From: JBMOMT01 sp049324835
GTDB taxonomy: Bacteria; Chloroflexota; Anaerolineae; CAYNKW01
DNA length: 20,544 bases
Assembly (NCBI GenBank): GCA_049324835.1
Contig: JBMOMT010000018.1
Span: forward strand, 1-20,544
Direction: 5' to 3'
The notes below the pieces were generated by a model. That model was not told the DNA's origin, did no database searches, and was given only the letters and a program-made list of their open reading frames with translations. The position numbers and the translations under genes were made by a program. Each line of letters starts with the position of its first letter. The stretch's first letter is position 1. Shown here one piece after another: positions 1 through 7,316 of this stretch.

Positions 1-267
1 CCTTTCAGGGGGGAGCCGGAGGGGGGTGTCGCAACCCCCCCCACAGCGCGACAGCGCATTGACGGAGAGAGGTGACGGTCACCTCAAAGGTGACCGTCAC
101 CTGGTAACAAACCCACACAGCCCGGCAGCGCATTGACCCCCCTGTATCCCCCCTTTCAGGGGGGAGCCGGAGGGGGGTGTCGCAACCCCCCCACAGCGCG
201 ACAGCGCATTGACGGAGAGAGGTGACGGTCACCTGGTAACAAACCCCACACAGCCCGGCAGCGCATT
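1..267. repeat. Two-copy direct repeat rich in G/C runs and palindromes
   Basis: Two copies are visible, 1-134 and 152-267. The first 84 bases of copy 1 match copy 2 except for one C missing from a C-run (8 C against 7). Copy 2 then lacks the 18 bases at 85-102 that form the second arm of the hairpin in copy 1, and both copies continue with GGTAACAAACC and CAGCCCGGCAGCGCATT. Each copy also carries G6/C6 runs that can fold on themselves. I see no believable gene here; the open frame across it only translates the repeat. It is probably an intergenic repeat family of this genome. Copy 1 may begin before the window. Confidence 0.8.
70..102. repeat. Perfect 15-bp inverted repeat (AGGTGACGGTCACCT family)
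   Basis: Arm 70-84 (AGGTGACGGTCACCT) and arm 88-102 (AGGTGACCGTCACCT) are exact reverse complements around a CAA loop. Each arm is also a near-palindrome of the form AGGTGACNGTCACCT. The same 15-mer recurs singly at 220-234, and a variant with A in the centre lies at 6116-6130 beside the kbl promoter. Confidence 0.85.
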
Positions 268-312
268 ACAACCCAGGCGATCCATACGGCAGCGTCAGAT
301 CGCGCCTGTGAG

Positions 313-341
313 TTGACTCAAAAGGAATGTCATGGTATGCT
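313..341 (+). promoter_or_regulatory. Sigma70-type promoter for the SHOCT-like gene
   Basis: TTGACT at 313-318, a 17-nt spacer and TATGCT at 336-341 give a good -35/-10 pair about 100 nt before the start codon at 439. A 9-bp inverted repeat, ATGGTATGC (332-340) and GCATACCAT (369-377), covers the -10 and could be a protein-binding site or a leader hairpin. This is prediction from sequence only. Confidence 0.5.
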
Positions 342-438
342 TTCCAACCACCAGCAAGTGAAAAAGAGGCATACCATCGCGCCGCAGCCCTGGAAAATGG
401 GTCGTTAGAGCCAGGCTGGCACAAGAGGAGGAATTACG

Positions 439-858
439 ATGCGTGCGAGACGAGTTATAAGACGAGCTGCCCGTCGCACCGCGCGGCGGATCGTGAGGCG
501 CCGCTGGCGCAGGCGGATTGTGGTCGGCGGCATGGTGCTCCTGGCAGCGGGCGGCGCCGCAGCAGCCATCAAGCTGACGCAAAAGGACGCCCGGCGCATC
601 GAGGAGCATACCGGGGCTTCTGTCGAAGAGCTGACCGAAGAAGAGCTGGTCGCGGCGATGCGAGATCTGGGCATCAAATCGATCGCGCTAGACGAGAACG
701 ACCGGGCCATCATCACCGGCCAAAAAGGCCAGTCGCCGCCGGCCCAACCCCAGGCGTCCTATCTTGACGAGCTGGAACGGCTGGCCGGCCTGCGCGACCG
801 GGGCGTCATCAGCGACGACGACTTTGAAGCCAGGAAAAAGCAACTGTTGGGCCTCTAG
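439..858 (+). CDS. Small membrane protein with Arg-rich N-terminus and SHOCT-like C-terminus
   Basis: This 139-residue protein starts at an ATG preceded by GAGGAGG with good spacing. Residues 1-26 are almost all Arg, Ala and Val, an extremely basic stretch. Residues 27-45 (IVVGGMVLLAAGGAAAAIK) form one membrane segment. An acidic helix region follows (EEHTGASVEELTEEELVAAM), and the C-terminal 30 residues (YLDELERLAGLRDRGVISDD and on) fit the SHOCT short C-terminal oligomerisation motif: a leucine-rich helix, GVI(S/T)xxEFxxxK, then a LL end. The positive N-terminus suggests that the tail sits in the cytoplasm, perhaps touching membrane lipids or nucleic acid; that is inference. No function is known. 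The gene stands alone with its own promoter. Confidence is high that it is coding, moderate for the SHOCT assignment, and nil for a precise role. Confidence 0.8.
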   Translation: MRARRVIRRAARRTARRIVRRRWRRRIVVGGMVLLAAGGAAAAIKLTQKDARRIEEHTGASVEELTEEELVAAMRDLGIKSIALDENDRAIITGQKGQSPPAQPQASYLDELERLAGLRDRGVISDDDFEARKKQLLGL

Positions 859-877
859 TACCTTGATGATAAAATCC

Positions 878-1034
878 TTGTAACTGCTCAGCCTACCCTC
901 CCGCAGGCTGAAATCGGTCATCCTATGTCACAATTTAGCCGACTGGGCCCGGTAAACTTGCAAAATGTAGCGGCACGAGGAGGCACGGCATGCCGCGCCC
1001 CTACCAGAGCCTGCGGGAGGGTGAGCAGTTACAA
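878..1034. repeat. Imperfect long inverted repeat in the 859-1127 gene-free stretch
   Basis: The reverse complement of 878-909 matches 1008-1034 over its whole length except for one 5-nt insertion (AGGCT) in the left arm. The shared parts are AGCCTGCGGGAGGGT and GAGCAGTTACAA. The arms are about 98 nt apart, and the right arm ends roughly 90 nt before the VOC-protein start. The core CTCCCGCAGG (898-907, inverted at 1010-1019) occurs again at 6215-6224, so this looks like a dispersed repeat family. No gene was found between 859 and 1127. Confidence 0.65.
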
Positions 1035-1127
1035 ATCCTTGCCCATTGGGCAAAATTTTCACCACCAGGGTCACGAAGGACTCAAAGGGAAAAAACCGAA
1101 TCCGGCCAGACCCGGAAGGTAGATACC

Positions 1128-1517
1128 ATGCACATCGAACACCTGGCCATTTGGACCAGAAACCTGGAGCGTCTCAAGACATTCTACGAAACCTACTTTC
1201 AGGCTCATGCGGCTCCCAGGTACGTCAATACCACCAAACAGTTCGAATCCTGTTTCCTGAGTTTTGTTTCAGGGGCCCGTTTGGAGCTGATGCAGACCCC
1301 CGCTGTGGTGGACCGGTCGGATGATGGCGAGGGGCCGTTCAGAGGATACTGCCACCTGGCCATCTCGGTTGGCTCCAAAGAGCAGGTGGATAGTCTGACG
1401 GCAAAGCTGAGAAAAGACGGTTATCGGGTGATAGATGGGCCCCGGTGGACGGGCGATGGCTACTATGAAAGCCGGGTGCTGGATTGTGACGGCAACCCAA
1501 TCGAGGTGACCATCTGA
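1128..1517 (+). CDS. VOC superfamily protein (glyoxalase/dioxygenase fold)
   Basis: The protein has 129 residues, the usual size for a single-module pair of beta-alpha-beta-beta-beta units. It opens with MHIEHLAIWTRNLERLKTFY, the typical N-terminal strand-helix of VOC proteins, and ends with DCDGNPIEVTI, the typical last strand. The four positions that bind a metal in this fold are all filled: His5, Glu53 (RLELM), His76 (YCHLAIS) and Glu126. A divalent metal enzyme of the lactoylglutathione-lyase type is therefore plausible; substrate and reaction cannot be told. ATG 1128 was chosen because the frame upstream, open to 990, runs through the inverted repeat and does not look like protein; GGAAGG lies a suitable distance before 1128. 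It is a lone gene with no obvious operon partner. Confidence 0.85.
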   Translation: MHIEHLAIWTRNLERLKTFYETYFQAHAAPRYVNTTKQFESCFLSFVSGARLELMQTPAVVDRSDDGEGPFRGYCHLAISVGSKEQVDSLTAKLRKDGYRVIDGPRWTGDGYYESRVLDCDGNPIEVTI

Positions 1518-1594
1518 CGGGCGGTCGGTTGGGGTTTCAGGGTGTGGTGCTACTCTGTCTCGAGTCGCCGGGGTCAGATGTGACCAATGGGGGG

Positions 1595-1623
1595 TTGAAG
1601 CCCGGCGGCAATGGCGGTATAAT
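1595..1623 (+). promoter_or_regulatory. Sigma70-type promoter for the tsaE group
   Basis: TTGAAG at 1595-1600, a 17-nt spacer and a perfect TATAAT at 1618-1623 lie just upstream of the tsaE ribosome-binding site (GGAGAGTGGAG) and start at 1652. The predicted leader is only about 20 nt. It probably drives tsaE, the DUF503 gene and perhaps the kinase. Confidence 0.7.
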
Positions 1624-1651
1624 AGAAACATTCGCAGGAGAGTGGAGTCTT

Positions 1652-2155
1652 ATGCCTGTCTTGAGCGAAGACATGCTGGACGTCATCAGTCACAGCGAGG
1701 CCCAGACCCACCGTCTGGGGATGCGTCTGGCGGGCCTGTTGCAGCCGGGCGACGTGCTGGCCCTGGCGGGCGAGCTTGGCACGGGCAAGACGCGCCTGGT
1801 GCAGGGCCTGGGCAGCGGCCTGGGTGTGGTGGAAGCCATCGTCAGCCCCACTTTTACTCTGGTGCGTGAGTATCGCGGTCCGGCGATACGCCTGCCTCTC
1901 TATCACATCGACCTGTATCGCATCCAGGACGCGACCGAGACGGCCACTTTTGGCCTTGAGGATTATCTTTTCGGCGACGGGGTCTGCGCCATCGAATGGG
2001 CCGACCGCCTGGCAGCGGGGCAACTGCCAGAAGCGCATCTGTGGCTGGATCTCCGCCACCTGGATCAGGGCAAACGCGGTTTGCTCTTTCGGCCCCGTGG
2101 CGCGCGCTACGAACAGTTGGTTCGGGACTTTCGCCATCAGGCCTTTGGAGTGTGA
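1652..2155 (+). CDS. tsaE: tRNA t6A37 biosynthesis ATPase TsaE
   Basis: This 167-residue P-loop protein belongs to the TsaE (YjeE) family. With TsaB, TsaC/TsaC2 and TsaD it builds N6-threonylcarbamoyladenosine at position 37 of ANN-decoding tRNAs in the cytoplasm; TsaE supplies the ATP-dependent cycle that resets TsaB-TsaD. The Walker A motif GELGTGKT spans residues 40-47. The family hallmarks SPTFTLVREY (65-74), YHIDLYRI with Asp87, and a later IEWADRL are all present, and the length is normal. ATG 1652 was chosen over the frame opening at 1529 because GGAG and a TATAAT promoter lie just before it. The start of the next gene follows the stop by one base, so the two are probably translationally coupled. 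The other tsa genes are not in this window. Confidence 0.95.
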   Translation: MPVLSEDMLDVISHSEAQTHRLGMRLAGLLQPGDVLALAGELGTGKTRLVQGLGSGLGVVEAIVSPTFTLVREYRGPAIRLPLYHIDLYRIQDATETATFGLEDYLFGDGVCAIEWADRLAAGQLPEAHLWLDLRHLDQGKRGLLFRPRGARYEQLVRDFRHQAFGV

Positions 2156-2156
2156 T

Positions 2157-2441
2157 GTGGTCCTTGGTCTGTGCACCATCGAACTGCACCTGCCGGCCAA
2201 TACCTCGCTGAAGGGCAAACGCTCGGTGCTCAAATCGCTCATGGCGCGGATACGTCACCAATTCAACGTCTCTATCGCCGAGGTAGACCTGCACGACGTG
2301 TGGCAGTCGGCGGTCATTGGTGTGGCTTGTGTGGCCAACGATCAAGAGTACGCCCACGGGTTGTTGGCTCAGGTGATCCGGTGGATCGAGCAACACCGGC
2401 TGGACGTGGAACTGATCGACTACCGGATCGAGATGTTGTGA
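2157..2441 (+). CDS. DUF503 family protein (YlxP-like)
   Basis: The protein has 94 residues, the normal size for DUF503. Its sequence follows the family pattern: the start (M)VLGLCTIELHLP, then SLKGKRSVLKSLMARIRHQF, the central FNVSIAEVDLHDVWQSAVIG, and the end VELIDYRIEML. No ATG exists at the start; GTG 2157 was chosen because it gives the family N-terminus and has GGAG seven bases before it, inside the end of tsaE. TTG 2145 is a less likely alternative. The family is often found near ribosome-maturation or translation genes (as ylxP is in Bacillus), which agrees with tsaE as its neighbour here. Its molecular function is not established. Confidence 0.9.
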   Translation: MVLGLCTIELHLPANTSLKGKRSVLKSLMARIRHQFNVSIAEVDLHDVWQSAVIGVACVANDQEYAHGLLAQVIRWIEQHRLDVELIDYRIEML

Positions 2442-2502
2442 CAGAACGGCGCAGCCATACAGCCAGGGGGCGCCGCTCCGAAATGTCACGGCAGGAGGCA
2501 GG

Positions 2503-4803
2503 ATGCTGTTCGAACAGGATACCCTCATCGCCGCCGCGGCGGCCCTGCTCTACCTGTTGATATGCGTCACGGCCCTGTTGAGGCGCGGCCTGAAAGAGCG
2601 CCAGGCCCGCTGGTTGATCCTTTACACCGCTATGGCCCTTTTTTACAGCCTGTTGCCCCTCCTGAGCTGGCTGGGCCGCAACGGCGATCTGCCGCCGATT
2701 CCGGGTGACTTTTTGTGGTCCTATGGCGCGCTGATCATGGCCTGGCTCTTTTTGCACCTGAGCCGCTCTTTCCTGCGCCTCGATGGCCCCGGCCTGGGCT
2801 GGTGGGTGTTGGGAACGCTCTGTCTGGCGGCGGCGGTGGTGCTGGATTTTGATCTGATGGCGCTGCCGGCCCGTCTGGGCATCGCTGAGGTCTGGCGTGG
2901 ATCGGCGCGGGCCATCACTTTTCCGCTGTTGTTGGCCGGCTGGGCCACTTTTATGGCCGGCGTGTTCGCCCTGACCATCGGCGTCTACAGGCAGACCCAG
3001 CAGCCGCTGCACCAGAACCGCATCAAATATTGGCCGCTGGTCTGGGGTTTTACGGCCCTCGGCGGCGGCCTGGGGTTGGCCGGTCGGCAGGCGCTGGGCA
3101 GTGCTTTTTCCCTCGTCGGCGCGTCGATGGCCGCCTATGCCGTGTTGACCCATCGCCTGCCCGATATCCGCCAGACGGCCCGCCAGTTCATGGCTTACCT
3201 GATCGTCACCCTGACGACGATGGCCCTGTTTGCCGGCAGCCTGGCGGCGGGGCGCTATCTTGTGCTGCGCGCCGCGCCAGACTATGCCACCCTCCTGGTG
3301 GGCATGGCGTCGGCGCTGGCGCTGGCAATGCTTTTTCGACCGTTGCTGGTTTGGATTCAGCGCGGCATGAACCGTCTGATCCCGGCCACCGAATACGACC
3401 CGGATCGGGCGCTGCGTGAGTATAGCCTGAGCATCAGCAACATCTTGAGCCTGGAGCGGCTGGCGACAGTGATCGTGGGCCTGATCGGGGAAGCGATGGC
3501 GATCCGACAGGGGACGCTGTTTCTGGTGAGCCGTCAGAACGGGAACAATGGCCAGGGGCCGCATAACGGCAGCTTTGTCTTGCAGGCTGTGCGGGCTGCT
3601 GGTCAGGATCAGTCGCCGGTGGGGACTCTGGCGGCCCAAAGCCCGGTGGCGCAGTGTTTGCGGCGGGAGCATCGACCGCTCACCCAGTACGATGTTGATC
3701 TGCTGCCGCGCTTTCGCGCCATGCCGCCCTCTGAACGGGCCTGGCTTGCGAGCCTGGACATGGATGTTTATGTGCCCATCTATGCCAAGGGTGAGTGGAT
3801 CGGTTTGCTGGCGCTGGGCCCCAAGGTCTCTGGCGATCGCTACTTTGATCCGGACCTGGCGCTGCTCAGCACGCTGGCCGATCAGACGGCGGTGGCCCTG
3901 GAGAATGCCCGCCTGTTCCAGGACCTTCAGATGCGCAACGCCGAGAACGAACGCCTGAACGAAGAGCTGGCCGTAGCCAACCGCGAGCTGGCCCGGCTGG
4001 ATGAAGCCAAGTCCGATTTTATCAACGTGGCCTCACACGAGCTGCGCACGCCGCTCACCCAGGTGCGGGGTTATACCGATATCCTGAACGAGATGAGCCG
4101 CGATGGCTCACTCTCGCCCGAGCTGGCCGCCCAGATGACGCAGGGCATCGGCAAGGCCTCACAACGGTTAGAAGAGATCATCAACCTCATGTTCGACGTC
4201 TCCCAGATCGATACCCAGACGCTGTCACTCAACCCGTCGGAGGTGTCGCTGGCAGCCATCGTGGCCGGTGTTTCGGACAGTTGGGCGGCGGCCTTTGAGG
4301 AACGGCGTCAGACGCTCTCGGTGGCGGGGTTGGCCGGACTGCCGTTGATCCTGGCCGACGGCAAACGGTTGGGCCAGGTTTTTTCACATCTGGTGCAGAA
4401 CGCCATCAAATACACCCCCGATGGTGGTCAGATTCAGATCAGCGGGCGGCTGTTGGGGGAGGGCGTGTTGCCGCCGGATCAATCGATCGAGGTCGTCGTG
4501 GCCGATACGGGCATCGGCATCGCGGCCCAGGATCGGGAACGCATCTTTGAAAAGTTCTATCGTGTGGGCAACGTGCTGCTGCACAGCACCGGCCGCACCA
4601 AGTTCAAGGGGGCTGGCCCGGGCCTGGGACTGACCATCGCCCGGGGCATCGTGGAGGCGCACGGCGGCCGCATCTGGGTCGAGAGTCCCGGCCACGACGA
4701 AGCGGCCTGCCCCGGCAGCCGCTTTCACGTGGTGCTGCCCGTGCAGCCGCGCCACCTGGAGGCAGAGGATGCCACCGCCTTTATGGCCTCTCTGAAAAGA
4801 TGA
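2503..4803 (+). CDS. Membrane sensor histidine kinase with GAF domain
   Basis: This 766-residue kinase has, in order, about eight hydrophobic segments in residues 7-290, a GAF-like sensor region (about 305-465, including ALLSTLADQTAVALENARLF), a short coiled coil (EELAVANRELARLDEAKSDF), a HisKA dimerisation domain with phospho-acceptor His512 in SHELRTPLTQ, and a HATPase_c domain. The ATPase has its N-box (Asn633 in QNAIKYTPDGG), G1 box (Asp668 in DTGIGI) and G2 box (GPGLGLTIA), so it should be active. The membrane part resembles an integral-membrane signal-sensing unit rather than a periplasmic sensor loop. The ATG follows AGGAGGC closely. It lies 61 nt after the DUF503 gene and may be cotranscribed with it. 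No response regulator is adjacent, so it is an orphan kinase in this window. Its signal and partner are unknown. Confidence 0.93.
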   Translation: MLFEQDTLIAAAAALLYLLICVTALLRRGLKERQARWLILYTAMALFYSLLPLLSWLGRNGDLPPIPGDFLWSYGALIMAWLFLHLSRSFLRLDGPGLGWWVLGTLCLAAAVVLDFDLMALPARLGIAEVWRGSARAITFPLLLAGWATFMAGVFALTIGVYRQTQQPLHQNRIKYWPLVWGFTALGGGLGLAGRQALGSAFSLVGASMAAYAVLTHRLPDIRQTARQFMAYLIVTLTTMALFAGSLAAGRYLVLRAAPDYATLLVGMASALALAMLFRPLLVWIQRGMNRLIPATEYDPDRALREYSLSISNILSLERLATVIVGLIGEAMAIRQGTLFLVSRQNGNNGQGPHNGSFVLQAVRAAGQDQSPVGTLAAQSPVAQCLRREHRPLTQYDVDLLPRFRAMPPSERAWLASLDMDVYVPIYAKGEWIGLLALGPKVSGDRYFDPDLALLSTLADQTAVALENARLFQDLQMRNAENERLNEELAVANRELARLDEAKSDFINVASHELRTPLTQVRGYTDILNEMSRDGSLSPELAAQMTQGIGKASQRLEEIINLMFDVSQIDTQTLSLNPSEVSLAAIVAGVSDSWAAAFEERRQTLSVAGLAGLPLILADGKRLGQVFSHLVQNAIKYTPDGGQIQISGRLLGEGVLPPDQSIEVVVADTGIGIAAQDRERIFEKFYRVGNVLLHSTGRTKFKGAGPGLGLTIARGIVEAHGGRIWVESPGHDEAACPGSRFHVVLPVQPRHLEAEDATAFMASLKR

Positions 4804-4821
4804 CCCTGGCAGGGCCCACAA

Positions 4822-4855
4822 AAAAGAGCCGACCGGTCAGCCGGTCGGCTCTTTT
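4822..4855. terminator. Bidirectional Rho-independent terminator
   Basis: A perfect 15-bp stem (4822-4836 with 4841-4855, loop TCAG) begins with an A-run and ends with CTTTTGTTT, so it can stop transcription from both sides. It sits 18 nt after the kinase stop and about 40 nt past the stop of convergent kbl. A second small palindrome, GGTGCG-T-CGCACC (4875-4887), lies between it and kbl. Confidence 0.92.
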
Positions 4856-4896
4856 GTTTCGGCGGCTCGAATGGGGTGCGTCGCACCTGAGGTGGT

Positions 4897-6075
4897 CTAG
4901 ATCACGCCCAGCTCTTTGCCCACCTTCTCGAACACCGATAATCCAAAGTCCAGGTCTTGCTGGCTGTGGGCGGCGGTGTTCATCACCCGGATGCGCGCCT
5001 GGCCGCGCGGCACCACCGGAAAGCCCAGGGCCATGGCGAACACACCCTCTTCGAACAGCCGGGTCGAGAAGGTTTTGGCCAGGCCCACCTCACCCAGCAT
5101 CACCGGCACGATGGGCGTCTGCGTCTGGCCGGTATCGAAGCCCAGTTCTTTCATGCTCTTTTTGAAATAGTCGGCGTTGGCCCACAGCTTTTCCACCAGT
5201 TCGGTCGAGCTTTCCAGAATATCCACCGCCGCCAGGCAGGCAGCGGTATCGGCTGGCGTGGTGGCGCTGGAGAAAAAGTGAGGGCGCGCCTTTTGTTTCA
5301 CATAGTCTACCACTTTCTGTTTGCCAGCGATGACGCCGCCCACCACGCCAAAGGCTTTGGAGAGTGTGCCGATCTCCACATCGAACTGGCCGGCCAGCCC
5401 AAAGTGATGTACGATGCCCCGCCCTCCGCCCAGCACCCCCTCGCCGTGGGCATCGTCCACCATCGTCAACACGCCGTACTTTTCGGCCACCTGGTAGAGC
5501 CTGTCCAACGGCGCGATGTCGCCGTCCATGCTGAACACACCATCGGTGATCATCAGGCCGCGGCGGTAGTGGGGCAGATGCTCCTTGATTTGGGCCTCCA
5601 GGTCGGCGGCGTCGCAATGCTCGTAGACCACGATCTTGGCCCGCGAAAGCCGGGCGCCGTCGATGATGCTGGCGTGGTTCAGCCGGTCGGAAAAGATGAC
5701 GTCCTCGCGGTCCACCAGCGGCGGGATGGCCGCCTGGTTGGCGCAGAATCCCGATTGCACAAAAAGCGACGCCTCCACGCCTTTGAACCCGGCCAGCCGG
5801 CGTTCCAGCTCGACGTGCAGCGATTGTGTGCCGGCGATGATCCGCACGGCTGCCGGCCCCACACCCCAATCGTCGATGGCTTTTTTGGCCCGTCTTTTCA
5901 GCTCAGGATGGTTGGCCAGCCCCAAATAGTTGTTGGTGCAAAAGTTGAGCACCCGCTTGCCGTCCACCAGCATCCAGGCGTCGGCCGGCGACTCCATGGT
6001 GCGGACGTTGATGAAACGTTTTTCTTCCTGCAAGACGGCCAGTTCCTGCCGCATGAAATCCAATTTGTCGGACAT
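4897..6075 (-). CDS. kbl: Glycine C-acetyltransferase (2-amino-3-ketobutyrate CoA ligase)
   Basis: This 392-residue PLP enzyme of the alpha-oxoamine synthase family should convert 2-amino-3-oxobutyrate plus CoA to glycine and acetyl-CoA, the second step of threonine breakdown, in the cytoplasm. Visible features are NNYLGLANHPEL near the N-terminus, the PLP-binding lysine Lys240 in TLSKAFGVVGG, the aspartate motif VDDAHGEGVLG, the FSSATTPADTA loop, and the C-terminal RIRVMNTAAHSQQDLD. The length and N-terminus (KLDFMRQELAVLQEE) fit Kbl better than BioF, although BioF-like activity cannot be excluded. ATG 6075 was chosen over the upstream extension to 6189 because AAGGAG lies seven bases before it and the promoter lies inside the extension. 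Threonine dehydrogenase (tdh), the usual partner, is not beside it. Confidence 0.92.
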   Translation of the reverse strand: MSDKLDFMRQELAVLQEEKRFINVRTMESPADAWMLVDGKRVLNFCTNNYLGLANHPELKRRAKKAIDDWGVGPAAVRIIAGTQSLHVELERRLAGFKGVEASLFVQSGFCANQAAIPPLVDREDVIFSDRLNHASIIDGARLSRAKIVVYEHCDAADLEAQIKEHLPHYRRGLMITDGVFSMDGDIAPLDRLYQVAEKYGVLTMVDDAHGEGVLGGGRGIVHHFGLAGQFDVEIGTLSKAFGVVGGVIAGKQKVVDYVKQKARPHFFSSATTPADTAACLAAVDILESSTELVEKLWANADYFKKSMKELGFDTGQTQTPIVPVMLGEVGLAKTFSTRLFEEGVFAMALGFPVVPRGQARIRVMNTAAHSQQDLDFGLSVFEKVGKELGVI

Positions 6076-6112
6076 CTTTGTCTCCTTGTTTGGTGAACAA
6101 TTAAAGGCGGGT

Positions 6113-6165
6113 AACAGGTGACAGTCACCTGTTGTTATTATACCATGCCCGGCCCGCCGGAGCAA
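6113..6165 (-). promoter_or_regulatory. kbl promoter with palindrome at the transcription start
   Basis: On the minus strand TTGCTC (6160-6165), a 17-nt spacer and TATAAT (6137-6142, preceded by TGG) form a good promoter for kbl. Just after the -10 box lies a 21-bp palindrome at 6113-6133 with 10-bp perfect arms (AACAGGTGAC / GTCACCTGTT) around one base. It would cover the start site, or form the 5' end of the transcript, so it could be an operator, an mRNA hairpin, or simply a copy of the AGGTGACNGTCACCT repeat family seen at 70-102. Confidence 0.65.
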
Positions 6166-6211
6166 CGCCCTATCGTCTGACGGGTGCATTTCAGTCTGAG
6201 GGCGAGTTTTT

Positions 6212-6306
6212 ATCCTCCCGCAGGTTCAGTCGGAGCGAGTTGCACCCAAGTAGAGTCTTGGAACGGGAGGAAACGACTTTTGTGCACCCAAAACCTGCGG
6301 CAGGAT
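6212..6306. repeat. Inverted repeat downstream of the operon
   Basis: 6212-6226 (ATCCTCCCGCAGGTT) and 6292-6306 (AACCTGCGGCAGGAT) are complementary at 14 of 15 positions, with 65 nt between them. The arms hold the CTCCCGCAGG core that is also at 898-907 and 1010-1019. GTTGCACCC (6239-6247) and TGTGCACCC (6281-6289) inside the loop are partial direct repeats. The element lies between the operon end (6351) and the kbl promoter. No gene and no classical terminator with a T-run was seen in 6166-6350. Confidence 0.55.
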
Positions 6307-6350
6307 AGACTGCCCAAAAAGTGAAATACACCCTCGCCCGATAAAGCCCG

Positions 6351-7316
6351 TCAATCATCCAGCCGGCCGTAAATCTCGGCCCGTTCCAGGTTGGCGGGCA
6401 GCGGCCCCACGGTGGTCAGCTTTATCTCGACCACCTCGCGGGCAAAGCGGGCGCAGCGCTCCGGCGGGTGGCCATCGAGCAGGGCCACCAAAAAGCCGGC
6501 CCAGAAGGAATCGCCGGCGGCGGTGGCATCCACCACCTGCACCGGGCGGGCGGGCAGCCGGGCCAGCACCTCGCCGCCCTGCGAGACCAGCGTCCCCTCT
6601 TTGCCCATGGTCAGGATCACCGTCTCCGGCCCCAGCGCGTGGAACAGGCGCACGTATTCCTCCGGCGAGGGGCCGGGCCCAAAGAAGCGCCGGGCGTCGT
6701 CCAGCGAGGGTTTGGTGATGGTGGCGTAGCGGTACATCTGGCGCACCACGCGCTGCGCCTCCGGGTAATCGGGCCACACCTGAGGGCTATAGTTGGGGTC
6801 CAGGGAGACGATTTTACCCATCTCGCGGGCCAGTTGAAAAGCCCGCCCCACCGCCGAGCGGCAGGGTTCACGCGAGAGGGCAAAGGTAGAGGCGTGCACC
6901 ACCCGGGCGCGGGCGATGGCCTCCTCCGGCACTTCTTCCGGCGCGAGCTGGGCGTCGCCGTTGCGCAGGGCCTCGAAATCGGGCGTGCCGCTGGTGCGCG
7001 AGACAAAGATGACCGTGGTGTGCACCCGGTGATCCATGATCAGGTAATGGGTGTCCACACCGTGATAACGCAGCTCGGCCTTGAGGAACTGGCCAAAGGC
7101 GCCGATGCCCGTCTTGGAGATGACCGCCGCTTTGCCTCCCAGCTTGGAGACGTAAACGGCGATGTTGGCCGGGGAGCCGCCCAGGTAGCGCCGGAAAGAG
7201 GTGGCGTGGCGCAGACCCTCGTCGGCCTGCTCGATGGAGATGAAATCGACCACCGTCTCGCCGATGGTCAGCACGTCCAGGTCTGGCTCTGGCAGTGTTC
7301 CTTCCTTCGTGGTCAC
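6351..7316 (-). CDS. PfkB-family carbohydrate kinase, probably fructokinase
   Basis: This 321-residue ribokinase-fold kinase has the N-terminal PfkB signature (YLGGSPANIAVYVSKLGGKA) and the C-terminal signature DATAAGDSFWAGFL, whose Asp269 is the catalytic base. FEALRNGDAQLAPEEV and STFALSREPCRSA resemble bacterial fructokinases. The likely reaction is ATP-dependent phosphorylation of fructose, supplying fructose-6-phosphate to or from the sucrose steps encoded next to it; substrate choice is inferred from context. The start is GTG 7316, with AGGAGG six bases before it, and it overlaps the sps stop in the string GTGA, so translation is coupled to sps. It is the last gene of the alpha-glucoside cluster. 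Another hexose or 2-keto-3-deoxygluconate as substrate remains possible. Confidence 0.88.
   Translation of the reverse strand: MTTKEGTLPEPDLDVLTIGETVVDFISIEQADEGLRHATSFRRYLGGSPANIAVYVSKLGGKAAVISKTGIGAFGQFLKAELRYHGVDTHYLIMDHRVHTTVIFVSRTSGTPDFEALRNGDAQLAPEEVPEEAIARARVVHASTFALSREPCRSAVGRAFQLAREMGKIVSLDPNYSPQVWPDYPEAQRVVRQMYRYATITKPSLDDARRFFGPGPSPEEYVRLFHALGPETVILTMGKEGTLVSQGGEVLARLPARPVQVVDATAAGDSFWAGFLVALLDGHPPERCARFAREVVEIKLTTVGPLPANLERAEIYGRLDD

Noticed and set aside
1..267. Possible CRISPR array
   Set aside because: Only two long copies, no short regular repeats or unique spacers, and no cas genes in the window.
990..1127. N-terminal extension of the VOC protein
   Set aside because: The extra residues are translated from an inverted repeat and do not resemble the fold; ATG 1128 gives the normal family start.
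2314..3672. Long minus-strand open frame (452 codons)
   Set aside because: Antisense to the histidine kinase; composition is rich in Gln, Arg and His with no domain signs.
6076..6189. Longer N-terminus for kbl
   Set aside because: It crosses a TATAAT promoter and a palindrome, and a good ribosome-binding site precedes the inner ATG at 6075.
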